Below, piece by piece: positions 8,878 to 17,679 of a stretch of DNA of 64,000 bases. A program made the translations under genes and the position numbers. The stretch is from Pirellulales bacterium. GTDB taxonomy: Bacteria; Planctomycetota; Planctomycetia; Pirellulales; JAEUIK01. The notes below the pieces were generated by a model, which was not told where the DNA came from, made no database searches, and worked only from the letters and a program-made list of their open reading frames with translations. The stretch covers positions 124,001 through 188,000 of the forward strand of contig JAIBBZ010000006.1 of NCBI GenBank assembly GCA_019694435.1, written 5' to 3'. Positions within the stretch are counted from its first letter, which is position 1. Every line of letters starts with the position of its first letter.

Positions 8878-9339
8878 ATGGGAGCCGAGGCCCGAATCGC
8901 CGAGTTAGGACTGCAATTGCCACCGCCGCCCAAGCCGGCCGGCGTCTACAAGCCGGTCGTCGTCGTCGGGAATATGGCCTACGTCTCGGGTCACGGGCCG
9001 CTGTTGCCCGACGGCTCGATGCTCACCGGCAAGGTCGGCGCCGATCAGGACCAGCAGGCCGGCTACGAGGCCGCGCGGCAAACGGGCCTGGCGATTCTCG
9101 CGTCGCTGCGGGCCCATTTGACGAGCCTCGACCGCGTGGTCCGGCTGGTCAAGACGCTCGGCATGGTCAACGCCACGCCCGACTTTGCGCAGCATCCGGC
9201 CGTGATCAACGGCTACAGCGAGCTGATGAGCCAGGTGTTCGGGCCCGACGCCGGCGTCGGGGCGCGCAGCGCCATCGGTATGGGCTCGTTGCCGGGCAAC
9301 ATTCGCGTCGAGATTGAGGCGATCTTCGAAGTGCGGTAG
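8878..9339 (+). CDS. RidA/YjgF-YER057c-UK114 family protein
   Basis: A 153-residue member of the Rid superfamily, whose best-known members deaminate reactive enamine/imine intermediates released by pyridoxal-phosphate enzymes. The sequence has the longer form typical of the YjgF-like subgroup with a GHGPLLPDGSMLTGKVG block (about residues 38-52), then QQAGYEAARQTGLAILA and a C-terminal VEIEAIFEV strand. The canonical RidA arginine environment (xPxRxxVxV) is replaced by SAIGMGSLPGNIRVEIE, so enamine deaminase activity cannot be assumed. The ATG at 8878 was chosen because the frame upstream overlaps a repeat and has no family similarity. It stands alone between a secreted protein and a convergent phosphatase gene. 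Confidence 0.88.
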   Translation: MGAEARIAELGLQLPPPPKPAGVYKPVVVVGNMAYVSGHGPLLPDGSMLTGKVGADQDQQAGYEAARQTGLAILASLRAHLTSLDRVVRLVKTLGMVNATPDFAQHPAVINGYSELMSQVFGPDAGVGARSAIGMGSLPGNIRVEIEAIFEVR

Positions 9340-9393
9340 GTCGGATCGCCCGCCGCGGCCTCGGCAGTTCTCGGCAAACGGCCGGACCCGATT

Positions 9394-10050
9394 TCAATAC
9401 AGGTCGCCTGCCTTGCCCTGATGCACGCCGCAGCGCACCAGGTGCTCGACCTGGTTGAGCGTGACCAGTTTGGCCTGCTTGTCCCAGGTCACCTGGCTGA
9501 TTGCGCCGTTGAACAACGAAAACGGGTTGCGCTCGGCGGGTACGCCGAGCAGCGCCTTCAGGCCCGCGGTGAGCACGCCGCCGTGCGCCACGACGAGCAC
9601 GCGCTCCAGCCCCGTTTCGCGGATCGCTTCGAGCACGGCCAGCGCGCGTGCCATCAGCGCCCGGCGCGATTCACCTTGCGGCACGACAAAGTCGGGCTCT
9701 TGCGCGCGCCAGCGCGCCGCGGCCTCGGGATGCGCCGCCTGGATCTCATCCCAGCGCAGGCCCTGAAAGATGCCGGCATTGATTTCCTTAAGCCGTTCGT
9801 CGGCCTGGGCACCCACGTCGAGCGCGGCACAAATCGGCTCGGCCGTTTGCCAGGCACGCGCCAACGGGCTGGCGAACACGGCCTGAATGGTCTGGCCTGT
9901 GAACGCTTCGGCAAGCGCCGTCGCCTGGCGCAGCCCGAGCTCCGAAAGCGGCGGATCGAGTTGACCTTGAATGCGGCCTTCCGCATTGAAGACGCTCTCG
10001 CCATGCCGCACGAGGTACAGAATCATCTTCGATCCGTCGGTTTGACTCAT
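9394..10050 (-). CDS. Histidine phosphatase (phosphoglycerate-mutase-like)
   Basis: A 218-residue branch-1 histidine phosphatase. The catalytic LVRHGES is at residues 13-19 with His16 as the phospho-acceptor, the second conserved Arg is in SPLARAWQTAE near residue 65, the acid Glu is in LKEINAG near 89, and the second catalytic histidine is His156 in VVAHGG. The family covers cofactor-dependent phosphoglycerate mutases, alpha-ribazole phosphatases and broad-specificity sugar-phosphate phosphatases; the short length argues for a phosphatase rather than a glycolytic mutase. The ATG at 10050 is preferred; an in-frame GTG at 10062 would add four residues. The small membrane protein gene lies upstream on the same strand. 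Confidence 0.9.
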   Translation of the reverse strand: MSQTDGSKMILYLVRHGESVFNAEGRIQGQLDPPLSELGLRQATALAEAFTGQTIQAVFASPLARAWQTAEPICAALDVGAQADERLKEINAGIFQGLRWDEIQAAHPEAAARWRAQEPDFVVPQGESRRALMARALAVLEAIRETGLERVLVVAHGGVLTAGLKALLGVPAERNPFSLFNGAISQVTWDKQAKLVTLNQVEHLVRCGVHQGKAGDLY

Positions 10051-10135
10051 CGCCCGAATCACGGCCCTCTGCGGAGACGCGATTAGACGGGTCCGACCCA
10101 GAGGTCGTCAAACCGTTTGGCGGGCCCGGGGCCGA

Positions 10136-10435
10136 TCAGCCGTTGTCGGCTGCCGCGGCCAGGGCCGCAAAGTCTTCGGCCGCCTTGGGATCTACCGTCG
10201 CCTCGAAGTCGGCGCCGCCCTGCTGTTCGTTTTGCGGGGCCGCCACGGGCATCGAGTCGGGGGCCATCGGCTCGGCTGCCGGGGGCTCGGCCGGCTCAAG
10301 GGGCCGCGATTCGAACGGCACCACCGGCGGCAACTCCGCATGCAAGGTCAGGTGATCGTGCCCGAGAAACACGGCCAGCGCGTAGCCCAAGGCCAGGTTC
10401 AAGACCATCAAGATGACAACCAGCACAAGACCCAT
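10136..10435 (-). CDS. Small single-pass membrane protein, Pro/Ala-rich
   Basis: A 99-residue hypothetical protein. Residues 1-24 (MGLVLVVILMVLNLALGYAL and following) form one membrane helix. The remainder is a disordered Pro-, Ala- and Glu-rich tail (EPAEPPAAEPMAPDSMPVAA) ending in an acidic, alanine-rich helix. The composition suggests a membrane-anchored cytoplasmic or periplasmic tail. It starts at an ATG and lies 85 bases upstream of the phosphatase gene on the same strand, so the two may form a short operon. No family is recognised. The opposite strand is also open here, but only with shadow composition. Confidence 0.6.
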   Translation of the reverse strand: MGLVLVVILMVLNLALGYALAVFLGHDHLTLHAELPPVVPFESRPLEPAEPPAAEPMAPDSMPVAAPQNEQQGGADFEATVDPKAAEDFAALAAAADNG

Positions 10436-10700
10436 GAATTGCCGGCTCGCGTGAGTAACTCATCCAGTCGATTGCTGACTGAATCCCTACAAACGTAGCT
10501 CCGCAGATGCGTGCGGTGCGCCGCCCGCGCGTGCCCGGGACGTCCCCGTCGAGCCCGGAATTCCGGTTTTGCGGTCGCGCGCCCGTGCACATCCGGATCA
10601 ACCCCTCCAAAGCGGTGCCGCTTGACCGCCCGCAAAGGGCGAATGATCCTGGGCCACTCCACCGTTGCCTGTGGTCGTGATTCGCGGGAGCAAATATTCG

Positions 10701-12938
10701 ATGCGTGCAAAAGCTGTCTTGTGGGCCTGGGTTTGGCGTTTGCTCGCCATCGGCGCGGCTGTGCCCGGCGCCGTGGCCGCCGAAGCCATGCCAGATGTCC
10801 CCTTTCAACAGGAATACCGCGAGCCGTTTGTCGCCAGCGCGAGCCCAGAGGAGAACGACCTCCGCGCCGTGACCGTCGATCGCCAGGGGCGCGTCTGGCT
10901 CGCCACCGCTGCCGGCTTTCGCTATCTCGAAGGCGCGGCATTCAAAACGCCCGAGCGCGGCGCGGTCGCCGGGCCGGCCTACGACGTAGAGATTGACGCC
11001 GAAGGTACGGTCTGGGGCGCCGCTTGGAACGGGCTGTTCCGACTGTCGCCCGAACGCGTCGAGCCGGTCGCGGGCTTCGAGCAGGCGCTGGCCGAGATCG
11101 CCGTGGCGGGGGACCGCATGGCGGTGGGCGGGCCAGACGGCCTGTGGATTCGTCAAGGCGGCGCCTGGAACAAGTCGACCGCACCGGTGGCCACGAGTTT
11201 TCGCGACTTGCTCTGGGTCGACAATCAACTCTGGGCCGCCACGGCCGTCGGCGCGTACGTGGTCGAAGGCGATCGCGCCCGGCGCTTGTATCGCACCGTC
11301 GACCTGCTGAGTTCCGACGTCCACGCGCTGTGCCAGACTGGTGACGGCCGCGTATGGGTCGGCTCCAATGTAGGCCTCGACGTGTTCGATCGCGGTCAAC
11401 GCGTCGCCAGCTACACGGGGCGCGAGGGCCTGCCTTCGATTCACGTGCGCAGCTTGGCGGTCGATGCACAGGACCGGCTGTGGATCGGTACCGCCGTGGG
11501 CCTGGCCCGGTACGATGGGCGGCGGTTCGCCTTCCGCCACTCGCTGCGCTGGCTACCGCACGACGAGGTGCGCGATGTGCTGGCCCTGGGCGAGCATCGC
11601 TGCTGCATCGCCACGGCCGGCGGCCTGAGCGTGCTCGACGCCCGACCGCTCACGTTGGAAGAAAAGGCCGCGCACTACGAAAGAGTCGTCCGTGCGCGCC
11701 ACGTGCGCGCCCCGGGCCTGGTCGAGGTCTGCTACCTGCGCGTGCCCGGCGACCTCAACACCTGGGAGCCCATGGATACTGACAACGACGGTATGTATAC
11801 CGGGCAATACCTGGCGTCGCAGTGCTTCCGCTATGCCGTCACGCGCGACCCGGTGGCGCGGGCCAGCGCCGTCGCCGGGTTCGAGGCGATCGAGTTCCTG
11901 CAAACCGTCACCAGTACGCCGGGCTTCATTGCCCGCACGGTCATTCCACGCGAATGGAAGCGGATGGCCGACCCGAACCGGACGTACACGCCCGCCGAAG
12001 CGGCCGCCGAGCGGATTGGCGAACCGCTCAACAAGATCGTCACCGAGCGCTGGCGGCCCAGCTCCGACGGCCGTTGGCTCTGGAAGGGCGATACGAGTTC
12101 CGACGAGATTTCAGGGCATTACTATGCCTGGGGCGTATTCTACGACCTGGTGGCCAACGAGTCGGAGCGCCGCCGCGTGGCCGCGCTGGCCCGCCGCGTG
12201 ACCGACCAGATCATCGCCGGTGAATACTCGCTGCGCGACATCGACGGCCGATCCACGCAATGGGCCATCTGGTCGCCATCGCGACTGAACGGCGATCCGA
12301 ATTGGGCGCCCGAACGAAATACCAACTCGATCGAGATCATCGCGCTGCTGGAAATCGCCGCGCACCTGACGGGCGACGAAAAGTATCGCCAACACGGGCG
12401 CGACTTGCTCGACCGGCACGGATACCGCCATAACCTGCTGCCGCCGCAATCACCCGACCCGGGATTGTTCACGTTCATCGACAGCGACTTGCTGGCGATG
12501 GATTTTCGCGATTTGCTGTGCGAGCAGGCGCTGCCCGCCTGGCGCGAGACGTTTTTGCCGAGTCTCGAGGCGTGGTACCGAATGAACCGCCGCGTGCACA
12601 GCCCGTTCTACAACTTCACCTATGGCCACTTGTCCGGCCGCGAATGCGACGCGGCGGCCGCGGTGCAATACTTGCGCGACGTGCCGCTCGACATGGTCCG
12701 CTGGCGGATCGACAACTCGACCCGCGACGACGTGCAAATCGTGCGCACCCCGCAAAGCGGCTCGCCGCAAACGGACCGCTGGCTGCCGCCCGACGAGCGG
12801 GCCCTGATCAAGTGGGACGGCAACCCTTTCCACGTGGCGGACGGCGACGGAGGTCGCGCCGAAGATGCGTCGACCTTCTGGCTCTTGCCCTACTGGATGG
12901 GGCGCCACTACGGCTTCATCGCCGCGCCCCAGCCTTAG
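10701..12938 (+). CDS. Secreted two-component-type propeller protein with helical C-terminal domain
   Basis: A 745-residue exported protein. Residues 1-27 are a signal peptide (cleavage near AVAAEA). Residues about 45-320 hold repeated propeller blades of the two-component regulator propeller type: DLRAVTVDRQGRVWLATAAG, YDVEIDAEGTVWGAAWNG, VHALCQTGDGRVWVGSNVG and VRSLAVDAQDRLWIGTAVG. In sensor kinases these blades form the periplasmic ligand domain. Here no kinase, transmembrane helix or DNA-binding domain follows. Instead there is a helical region of about 420 residues beginning with a GDLNTWEPMDTDNDGMYTG segment, plausibly an alpha/alpha-toroid as in glycan-active enzymes. GGGAG sits nine bases before the ATG at 10701. 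It is monocistronic and convergent with the DUF1552 gene. Confidence 0.82.
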   Translation: MRAKAVLWAWVWRLLAIGAAVPGAVAAEAMPDVPFQQEYREPFVASASPEENDLRAVTVDRQGRVWLATAAGFRYLEGAAFKTPERGAVAGPAYDVEIDAEGTVWGAAWNGLFRLSPERVEPVAGFEQALAEIAVAGDRMAVGGPDGLWIRQGGAWNKSTAPVATSFRDLLWVDNQLWAATAVGAYVVEGDRARRLYRTVDLLSSDVHALCQTGDGRVWVGSNVGLDVFDRGQRVASYTGREGLPSIHVRSLAVDAQDRLWIGTAVGLARYDGRRFAFRHSLRWLPHDEVRDVLALGEHRCCIATAGGLSVLDARPLTLEEKAAHYERVVRARHVRAPGLVEVCYLRVPGDLNTWEPMDTDNDGMYTGQYLASQCFRYAVTRDPVARASAVAGFEAIEFLQTVTSTPGFIARTVIPREWKRMADPNRTYTPAEAAAERIGEPLNKIVTERWRPSSDGRWLWKGDTSSDEISGHYYAWGVFYDLVANESERRRVAALARRVTDQIIAGEYSLRDIDGRSTQWAIWSPSRLNGDPNWAPERNTNSIEIIALLEIAAHLTGDEKYRQHGRDLLDRHGYRHNLLPPQSPDPGLFTFIDSDLLAMDFRDLLCEQALPAWRETFLPSLEAWYRMNRRVHSPFYNFTYGHLSGRECDAAAAVQYLRDVPLDMVRWRIDNSTRDDVQIVRTPQSGSPQTDRWLPPDERALIKWDGNPFHVADGDGGRAEDASTFWLLPYWMGRHYGFIAAPQP

Positions 12939-13022
12939 CGATCGGCCGGTCTAGGCGGCCGGGGGTTAGGGGGCGCGAGCTGACGACGCGCCGGGTGCTC
13001 AAGGACGATCCGTCGGCGTGCG

Positions 13023-14372
13023 CTACGCCAGATCGTTCAAACGGCCGTTGCTGTCGCCGACCTTTTCGGCGGTGATGTCCATGCACCCCAGCAGCGACAC
13101 GAACAGGTTGGCCAGCGGCGTTTCGTTCGGATAGCGCACGTGCCGGCCGGTCCGCAGCGCTCCGCCGCAGCGGCCCACCAGCATGATCGGCAGATCGTCG
13201 TGATTGTGGCGGTTGCCGTCGCCGATGCCGCTGCCGTAGAGCAACAGGCTATTGTCCAGCAGCGTCGAGTCTCCCTCGGGAATCGCCTTCATCCGCTCGA
13301 CGATATAGGCAAATTGTTCCATGTGATAGCGGTTGATCTTGGCGATCTTGGCCTGCTTCGCCTCGTCGTTGCCGTGGTGTGAGAGATCGTGATGTCCTTC
13401 GGGCACTTCGATCTGCGCGTAGCTGCGGTTGCTGCCCTCGTTGGCGAACATGAACGTCGCCACGCGCGTCAGGTCGCCCTGGAAAGCCAGCACCAGCAGG
13501 TCGCCGATCAGCCGCGCGTGGGCCGAGTAGTCCGACGGAACACCCGGCGGCGGCGTCATCTCCGCAAGCTGCTCGGCGTTCACCTCGGTCAGCGGCGTCG
13601 CGCTCAGCCGGGTTTCGATCTCGCGGATGGCGGTGAGGTATTCGTCCAATTTGCGGCGATCGGCCTGGCCGAGCTTTTGCCGCAAGCGATTGGCGTCGGT
13701 CAGCACGAAGTCGAGCACGCTCTTTTGAAAGAGCTGCCGCCGGGCGCGGCTTTCGGCCGCCTCGCTGCGGTTCACGTCGCCGAACAATCGCTCGAAGATC
13801 AGCCGCGGATCGATTTCCTTCGACGCCGGCTGGTTCGGCGTGCGCCAGGAGATGTTGCCGGAGTACGCGCAGCTATAGCCCGAGTCGCATCCGCCCGACT
13901 GCGGACCAAGATCACAGCCCAATTCGAGCGAAGGGAACCGGGTACGCGCGCCCAAGTGTTGGGCGATCATCTGATCGACCGACACTCCGGCGCGGAGATT
14001 GGCGCCGTCGGTCTTGAACGGCTGACACGCGGTGAGAAAACACGCGGCGCTGCGGGCATGGTCGCCCGGTCCGTCGCCGTTGGCGCGGGCCTTGTCGTGC
14101 GAGAGCCCGCTCAGGATCAGCAGATCTTGTTGCCGGGCCGCGAGCGGTTCGAGCGTGGGCGGCAGGACAAATTCGGCGCCTTCCTCGGCCGGCGTCCAGT
14201 TGGGCATGTGCACGCCGTTGGGGACGAAGAAAAACGCCGCCCGCCGGGGCGCCACAGCCGTCGTCTCGGCCGCGCGGCCCGAGGGAGTCATGGCCTCGAG
14301 CCAGGGCAGGGCCACGACGGTGCCGAGACCCTTGAGCACGGTACGACGATCGAGCGGTTGGGAATGCAACAT
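13023..14372 (-). CDS. DUF1552 protein with Tat signal
   Basis: A 449-residue protein of the planctomycete/verrucomicrobial DUF1552 family, structurally related to DUF1501. Residues 7-30 carry a twin-arginine signal (LDRRTVLKGLG then a hydrophobic run with VALPWLEAM, a typical family start). Later motifs include RAAFFFVPNGVHMPNWTP, LSGLSHDKA, GDHARSAACFLT and, near the C-terminus, LLYGSGIGDGNRHNHDDLP. The ATG at 14372 is two bases past the stop codon of the DUF1592 gene, which indicates translational coupling. DUF1592-DUF1552 pairs are among the most repeated gene pairs of planctomycetes. The function is unproven; export as a folded, possibly metal-containing protein is inferred from the Tat signal. 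Confidence 0.94.
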   Translation of the reverse strand: MLHSQPLDRRTVLKGLGTVVALPWLEAMTPSGRAAETTAVAPRRAAFFFVPNGVHMPNWTPAEEGAEFVLPPTLEPLAARQQDLLILSGLSHDKARANGDGPGDHARSAACFLTACQPFKTDGANLRAGVSVDQMIAQHLGARTRFPSLELGCDLGPQSGGCDSGYSCAYSGNISWRTPNQPASKEIDPRLIFERLFGDVNRSEAAESRARRQLFQKSVLDFVLTDANRLRQKLGQADRRKLDEYLTAIREIETRLSATPLTEVNAEQLAEMTPPPGVPSDYSAHARLIGDLLVLAFQGDLTRVATFMFANEGSNRSYAQIEVPEGHHDLSHHGNDEAKQAKIAKINRYHMEQFAYIVERMKAIPEGDSTLLDNSLLLYGSGIGDGNRHNHDDLPIMLVGRCGGALRTGRHVRYPNETPLANLFVSLLGCMDITAEKVGDSNGRLNDLA

Positions 14373-14374
14373 GT

Positions 14375-16780
14375 TCACTGCTCGCTGGCGGCCGCCGGGC
14401 CGCGGAAAGGAACGCTCTGCACGATGGCCAACACCAGGGCCGAGAAGCGATTCTCCGACCCGGCCACCGACTGACAAATTTCATCGACCGTGCAGCGGTC
14501 GCCGGCCTCTAATCCTCGACCCAAGGCGTAGGTTAGCAGCTTTTGCGCCAGGCAACGACGAAAGTCGGCCGCCTGGCCCACGAGAATCTCGCGCAATCCC
14601 CCGGGGCCGGCAAAGGTCCGCCCGTTGGGCAGTTCGCCCGAGGCATCGATCGGATCAGCGCCGTCTTGATCGCGCCAGGCGCCAACGGCGTCAAAGTTTT
14701 CCAGGCCGAAGCCCAACGGGTCCATCAGCCGATGGCACGCCGCACAATTCGGATCGGTGCGGTGCTGCTCGGTCCGCTGGCGCAGAGTACCGGTGAGCGG
14801 ACCACCTCCATCGTCGGGCAACTGCGGAGCGCCAGGCGGCGGCGGGGGCGGCGGCGTACCCAGGATTTGTTCGAGCACCCAGCGGCCGCGCTTGACCGGC
14901 GAGGTCCGCGTGGGATTCGACGTGACGGTCAATACGCTCGCTTGCAGCAAGACTCCGCCGCGCTGCGTACCGGCCAGCGACACCTGGCGAAACTCGGGGC
15001 CCGCGACGCCGTTGATGCCGTAATGTCGTGCAAGCCGCTCGTTGACGAACGTGTAATCGGCGTCGAGGAATTCGAGAATGCTGCGATCCTCGCGCATGAT
15101 GTGGGCGAAGTATTGCTCGGTCTCGGAGCGCATCGCGGCGCGCAGTTCCTCGTCGAACTCGGGGAACCGCCCGCGGTCCGGCTCGATGATCCGCAGGTTG
15201 CGCAACTGCAGCCACTGGCCGGCAAAGTTCTCGACCAGCGCCTGCGACTTCGGATCGGCCAGCATGCGCCGGACTTGCGCTTCGAGCACAGCCGGCTCGG
15301 CGAGCGTGCCCTCTTCGGCGAGCTTGAACAGCTCCTCGTCGGGCATGCTGCTCCAGAGGAAATAGGACAACCGCGACGCGAGCGCCCAGGGATTCAATGG
15401 ACCGGGCGGCGCATCTTCGGCCGGCGGCTCGTCCTTGCCGCGTTTCGATTTCGGCTTGTCCTCGCCGGGGGGCAGCTCGATGCGGTAGAGAAAATACGGC
15501 GACACAAGCACGGCCTGGCAGGCCAGCTGAATGCCCCGTTCGAAGCTCTCGCCCTGTTCTGTCGCCACGTGGAACACGCGCATCAGCCGCGAGACCTCGA
15601 TCGAAGTCGCCGGGCGGCGCCAGGCACGCGTCGCAAACTGCTTGAGCACCATCCGCGCGCAGCCTTCGACCGTGTCGGCCTCGGGTTGAATGAAGATGAT
15701 CCGGCGATGACTCTCGGGCACCGCCGCCGGCTCGAGCCCCAGGGGGCCTTCGATTTCCAGATAGTCGACGGCCAGGTTGCGATCCTTCCGCTGGGGATCG
15801 GTGGCCTGTGCGTCGTTGAAGTCGTTGAGGAACGCCGCGGCGATGCGGTGCTTGCCGGCGATCAATTCGAACTTCGCTTCGTAGACCTCGGCCGCCTCTT
15901 CCGTCACCGGCACGTCGATCGTCTGGCGGTTGGCCTCGTCGAAGCGGAGCTCCATGCGCGCCGGCTCGTCGCCGGCCTGCGTGCCAAAAGCTCGGGCACG
16001 CACGACGTAGGGGCCTGCGGCCGGGGCATCGAACGTACCGTAGACCTCGCCCGGGTAGTACAGATGAAACGCGCCGTTGACGGCTCCCTTGTAGTCGAAC
16101 GTCGACTGCATGTCCTCGGCTTCGAGCCGCACGCGGCGCGGACGGCTCGGGTCGTCCGTCACGATCGCCCGCGACGTGATCTCCTCGGCAGCCGCGAGAT
16201 ATTTCTCCAGCAGCACCGGCGAGAGCGAAAGCACGTCGCCGATATTGTCGAATCCGTAACCGACGTCGTCCGAGGGAAAATCGTCGGCGCCGTGATAGTC
16301 GATGCCGACCAGATCTCGAATCGTGTTGTTGTATTCAACCCGATTCAAACGCCGCACCGTCACGCGGCCGGGGTCGCGCGGGCCAGCGCAGGCCAGCGTG
16401 CTCAGCAGCGCCTCGAAGCGGTCGAGCATCGCGGTGGCCACTTCCTGCGATGGCCGTTCCTCGCCTTCGGGCGGCATGGTGCCGGCGCGAAACTTGGAGA
16501 TGGCCTTGTCCCAGATTTCGCGCTGCTCGACAAACTGCTTCGCGGTCGTCGCCTGGCTCAAATCCAAGCTATTCGAAGAAAACGGGCTGTTGTGGCAATC
16601 GATGCAGTATTGCCGCAACAGCGGCAAGACCTGCTCGTCGAGCGTCGCCTGGGCCGCCTGCAAGTCGGCCTCGGAGACATGCGCCAAAGGATCGTCGGCC
16701 ACGGCTTGCAGGCCGAGGACCAGCCACGTGAGCCCCAGAGCCAAGGGCACCAACCGACAGCGTGTCATGCGGCTCGACAT
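14375..16780 (-). CDS. DUF1587/DUF1592/DUF1588/DUF1585 cytochrome-type protein
   Basis: An 801-residue exported protein. After a signal peptide (about residues 1-28) comes a planctomycete cytochrome c-like segment with a CIDCH haem motif at 59-63. The recognised order follows: DUF1587 (VTVRRLNRVEYNNTIRDLVG), a carbohydrate-binding-like beta domain (RVRLEAEDMQSTFDYKG and following), DUF1595, DUF1592 (LASRLSYFLWSSMPDEELF), DUF1588 with a second CAACH motif in DPNCAACHRLMDPLGFGLENFD, and DUF1585 at the C-terminus. An internal linker is Lys/Glu/Pro-rich (KPKSKRGKDEPPAEDAPP). The start at 16780 is one of two close ATGs (the other is 16768). It is translationally coupled to the DUF1552 gene. A role in periplasmic electron transfer coupled to polymer oxidation is an inference from haem plus sugar-binding modules. 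Confidence 0.93.
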   Translation of the reverse strand: MSSRMTRCRLVPLALGLTWLVLGLQAVADDPLAHVSEADLQAAQATLDEQVLPLLRQYCIDCHNSPFSSNSLDLSQATTAKQFVEQREIWDKAISKFRAGTMPPEGEERPSQEVATAMLDRFEALLSTLACAGPRDPGRVTVRRLNRVEYNNTIRDLVGIDYHGADDFPSDDVGYGFDNIGDVLSLSPVLLEKYLAAAEEITSRAIVTDDPSRPRRVRLEAEDMQSTFDYKGAVNGAFHLYYPGEVYGTFDAPAAGPYVVRARAFGTQAGDEPARMELRFDEANRQTIDVPVTEEAAEVYEAKFELIAGKHRIAAAFLNDFNDAQATDPQRKDRNLAVDYLEIEGPLGLEPAAVPESHRRIIFIQPEADTVEGCARMVLKQFATRAWRRPATSIEVSRLMRVFHVATEQGESFERGIQLACQAVLVSPYFLYRIELPPGEDKPKSKRGKDEPPAEDAPPGPLNPWALASRLSYFLWSSMPDEELFKLAEEGTLAEPAVLEAQVRRMLADPKSQALVENFAGQWLQLRNLRIIEPDRGRFPEFDEELRAAMRSETEQYFAHIMREDRSILEFLDADYTFVNERLARHYGINGVAGPEFRQVSLAGTQRGGVLLQASVLTVTSNPTRTSPVKRGRWVLEQILGTPPPPPPPGAPQLPDDGGGPLTGTLRQRTEQHRTDPNCAACHRLMDPLGFGLENFDAVGAWRDQDGADPIDASGELPNGRTFAGPGGLREILVGQAADFRRCLAQKLLTYALGRGLEAGDRCTVDEICQSVAGSENRFSALVLAIVQSVPFRGPAAASEQ

Positions 16781-16950
16781 GCGCACGGCGCTCAACAATG
16801 CGACAAGGAGGGCAAGGGAGGAGCCGTTGGGCGGCCCCCGGCAGGGTCCCTGTATTCTAATTCCCACGGCACAGGAAAGCCATCAGCCCGATCGTGCCAT
16901 CGCACGTAAGCCCAGTCCTGCCCGAGGTTACCGGCTTCGTGCAGGCCGAA

Positions 16951-17679
16951 TCACTCATCTTCGCCGGCACGGACAAAGCGGTATCCGGCACCCCGCACGC
17001 TCAGAAAATGGCGGGGCCGCGAGGGATCGGCCTCGAATACCTTACGCAACCGCATCACGAAGTTGTCCACCGTGCGCGTCGTCGGGCTCGAAGCCAAACC
17101 CCAGACGCGCTCCAGCAATTGCGATCTCGTGACCACGACCCCTTCGTTCTCGATGAAGTGGCGCAGCAGCTTCAGCTCCATGTAAGTCAGCCGGACCGGC
17201 TGGTCGTCGACCAGCACCTTGAACGTGTCGAAGTTCACCACGGCGCTGTTGAACCGGTACTCGGGCCCGATGTCCTTGGTGCTCAACGGGGCACGAGGGA
17301 TGCGCCCCCTGGCCAACAGGTTGCGAACCCGGGCCAGCAGCTCCTGCAGGTCGAACGGTTTCTGCAGATATTGATCGGCGCCGACGTCGAATCCCCGGGT
17401 CCGGTCCTCGGCCAGCGAGCGCGCGCTGAGGATCAACACCGGAACATCGTCGCCCTGTTCGCGCAGCGTCTCGCAAACGGCGTAGCCGCTCATGCCCGGC
17501 AACATGAGGTCGAGGACCAGCAGGTCGACGGCCTCGTCGTCCGAGCCGAGCAGGGCCAGGGCCGCGGGGCCGTCGCCCACGGTCGTCACGCGATAGCCCT
17601 CGGCCTCGAGATTGTATTGGATACCGAGGGCCAGGTGGGCTTCGTCCTCGACCACGAGGATGTGTTTGCGTTCGCTCAT
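16951..17679 (-). CDS. OmpR/PhoB-family response regulator
   Basis: A 242-residue two-component response regulator. The receiver domain (1-120) has the acidic pair in VVEDE at 9-13, the phospho-acceptor Asp57 in LLVLDLMLPGMSG, Ser85 in LILSARS and Lys107 in QKPFDL. The C-terminal winged helix (about 140-238) has the OmpR-type pattern: LTYMELKLLRHFIENEGVVVTRSQLLERVW, a VDNFVMRLRKVFE recognition region and a FLSVRGAGYRFV hairpin. Its ATG overlaps the stop of the upstream kinase gene by four bases (ATGA), so the two are translationally coupled and surely cognate. The order kinase then regulator is the reverse of most OmpR-type operons. Regulated genes are unknown. Confidence 0.96.
   Translation of the reverse strand: MSERKHILVVEDEAHLALGIQYNLEAEGYRVTTVGDGPAALALLGSDDEAVDLLVLDLMLPGMSGYAVCETLREQGDDVPVLILSARSLAEDRTRGFDVGADQYLQKPFDLQELLARVRNLLARGRIPRAPLSTKDIGPEYRFNSAVVNFDTFKVLVDDQPVRLTYMELKLLRHFIENEGVVVTRSQLLERVWGLASSPTTRTVDNFVMRLRKVFEADPSRPRHFLSVRGAGYRFVRAGEDE

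Noticed and set aside
14543-16909. 788-codon plus-strand open frame
   Set aside because: It lies entirely opposite the DUF1592-family gene, whose domains and haem motifs are unmistakable; the composition is typical of antisense frames in high-GC DNA.
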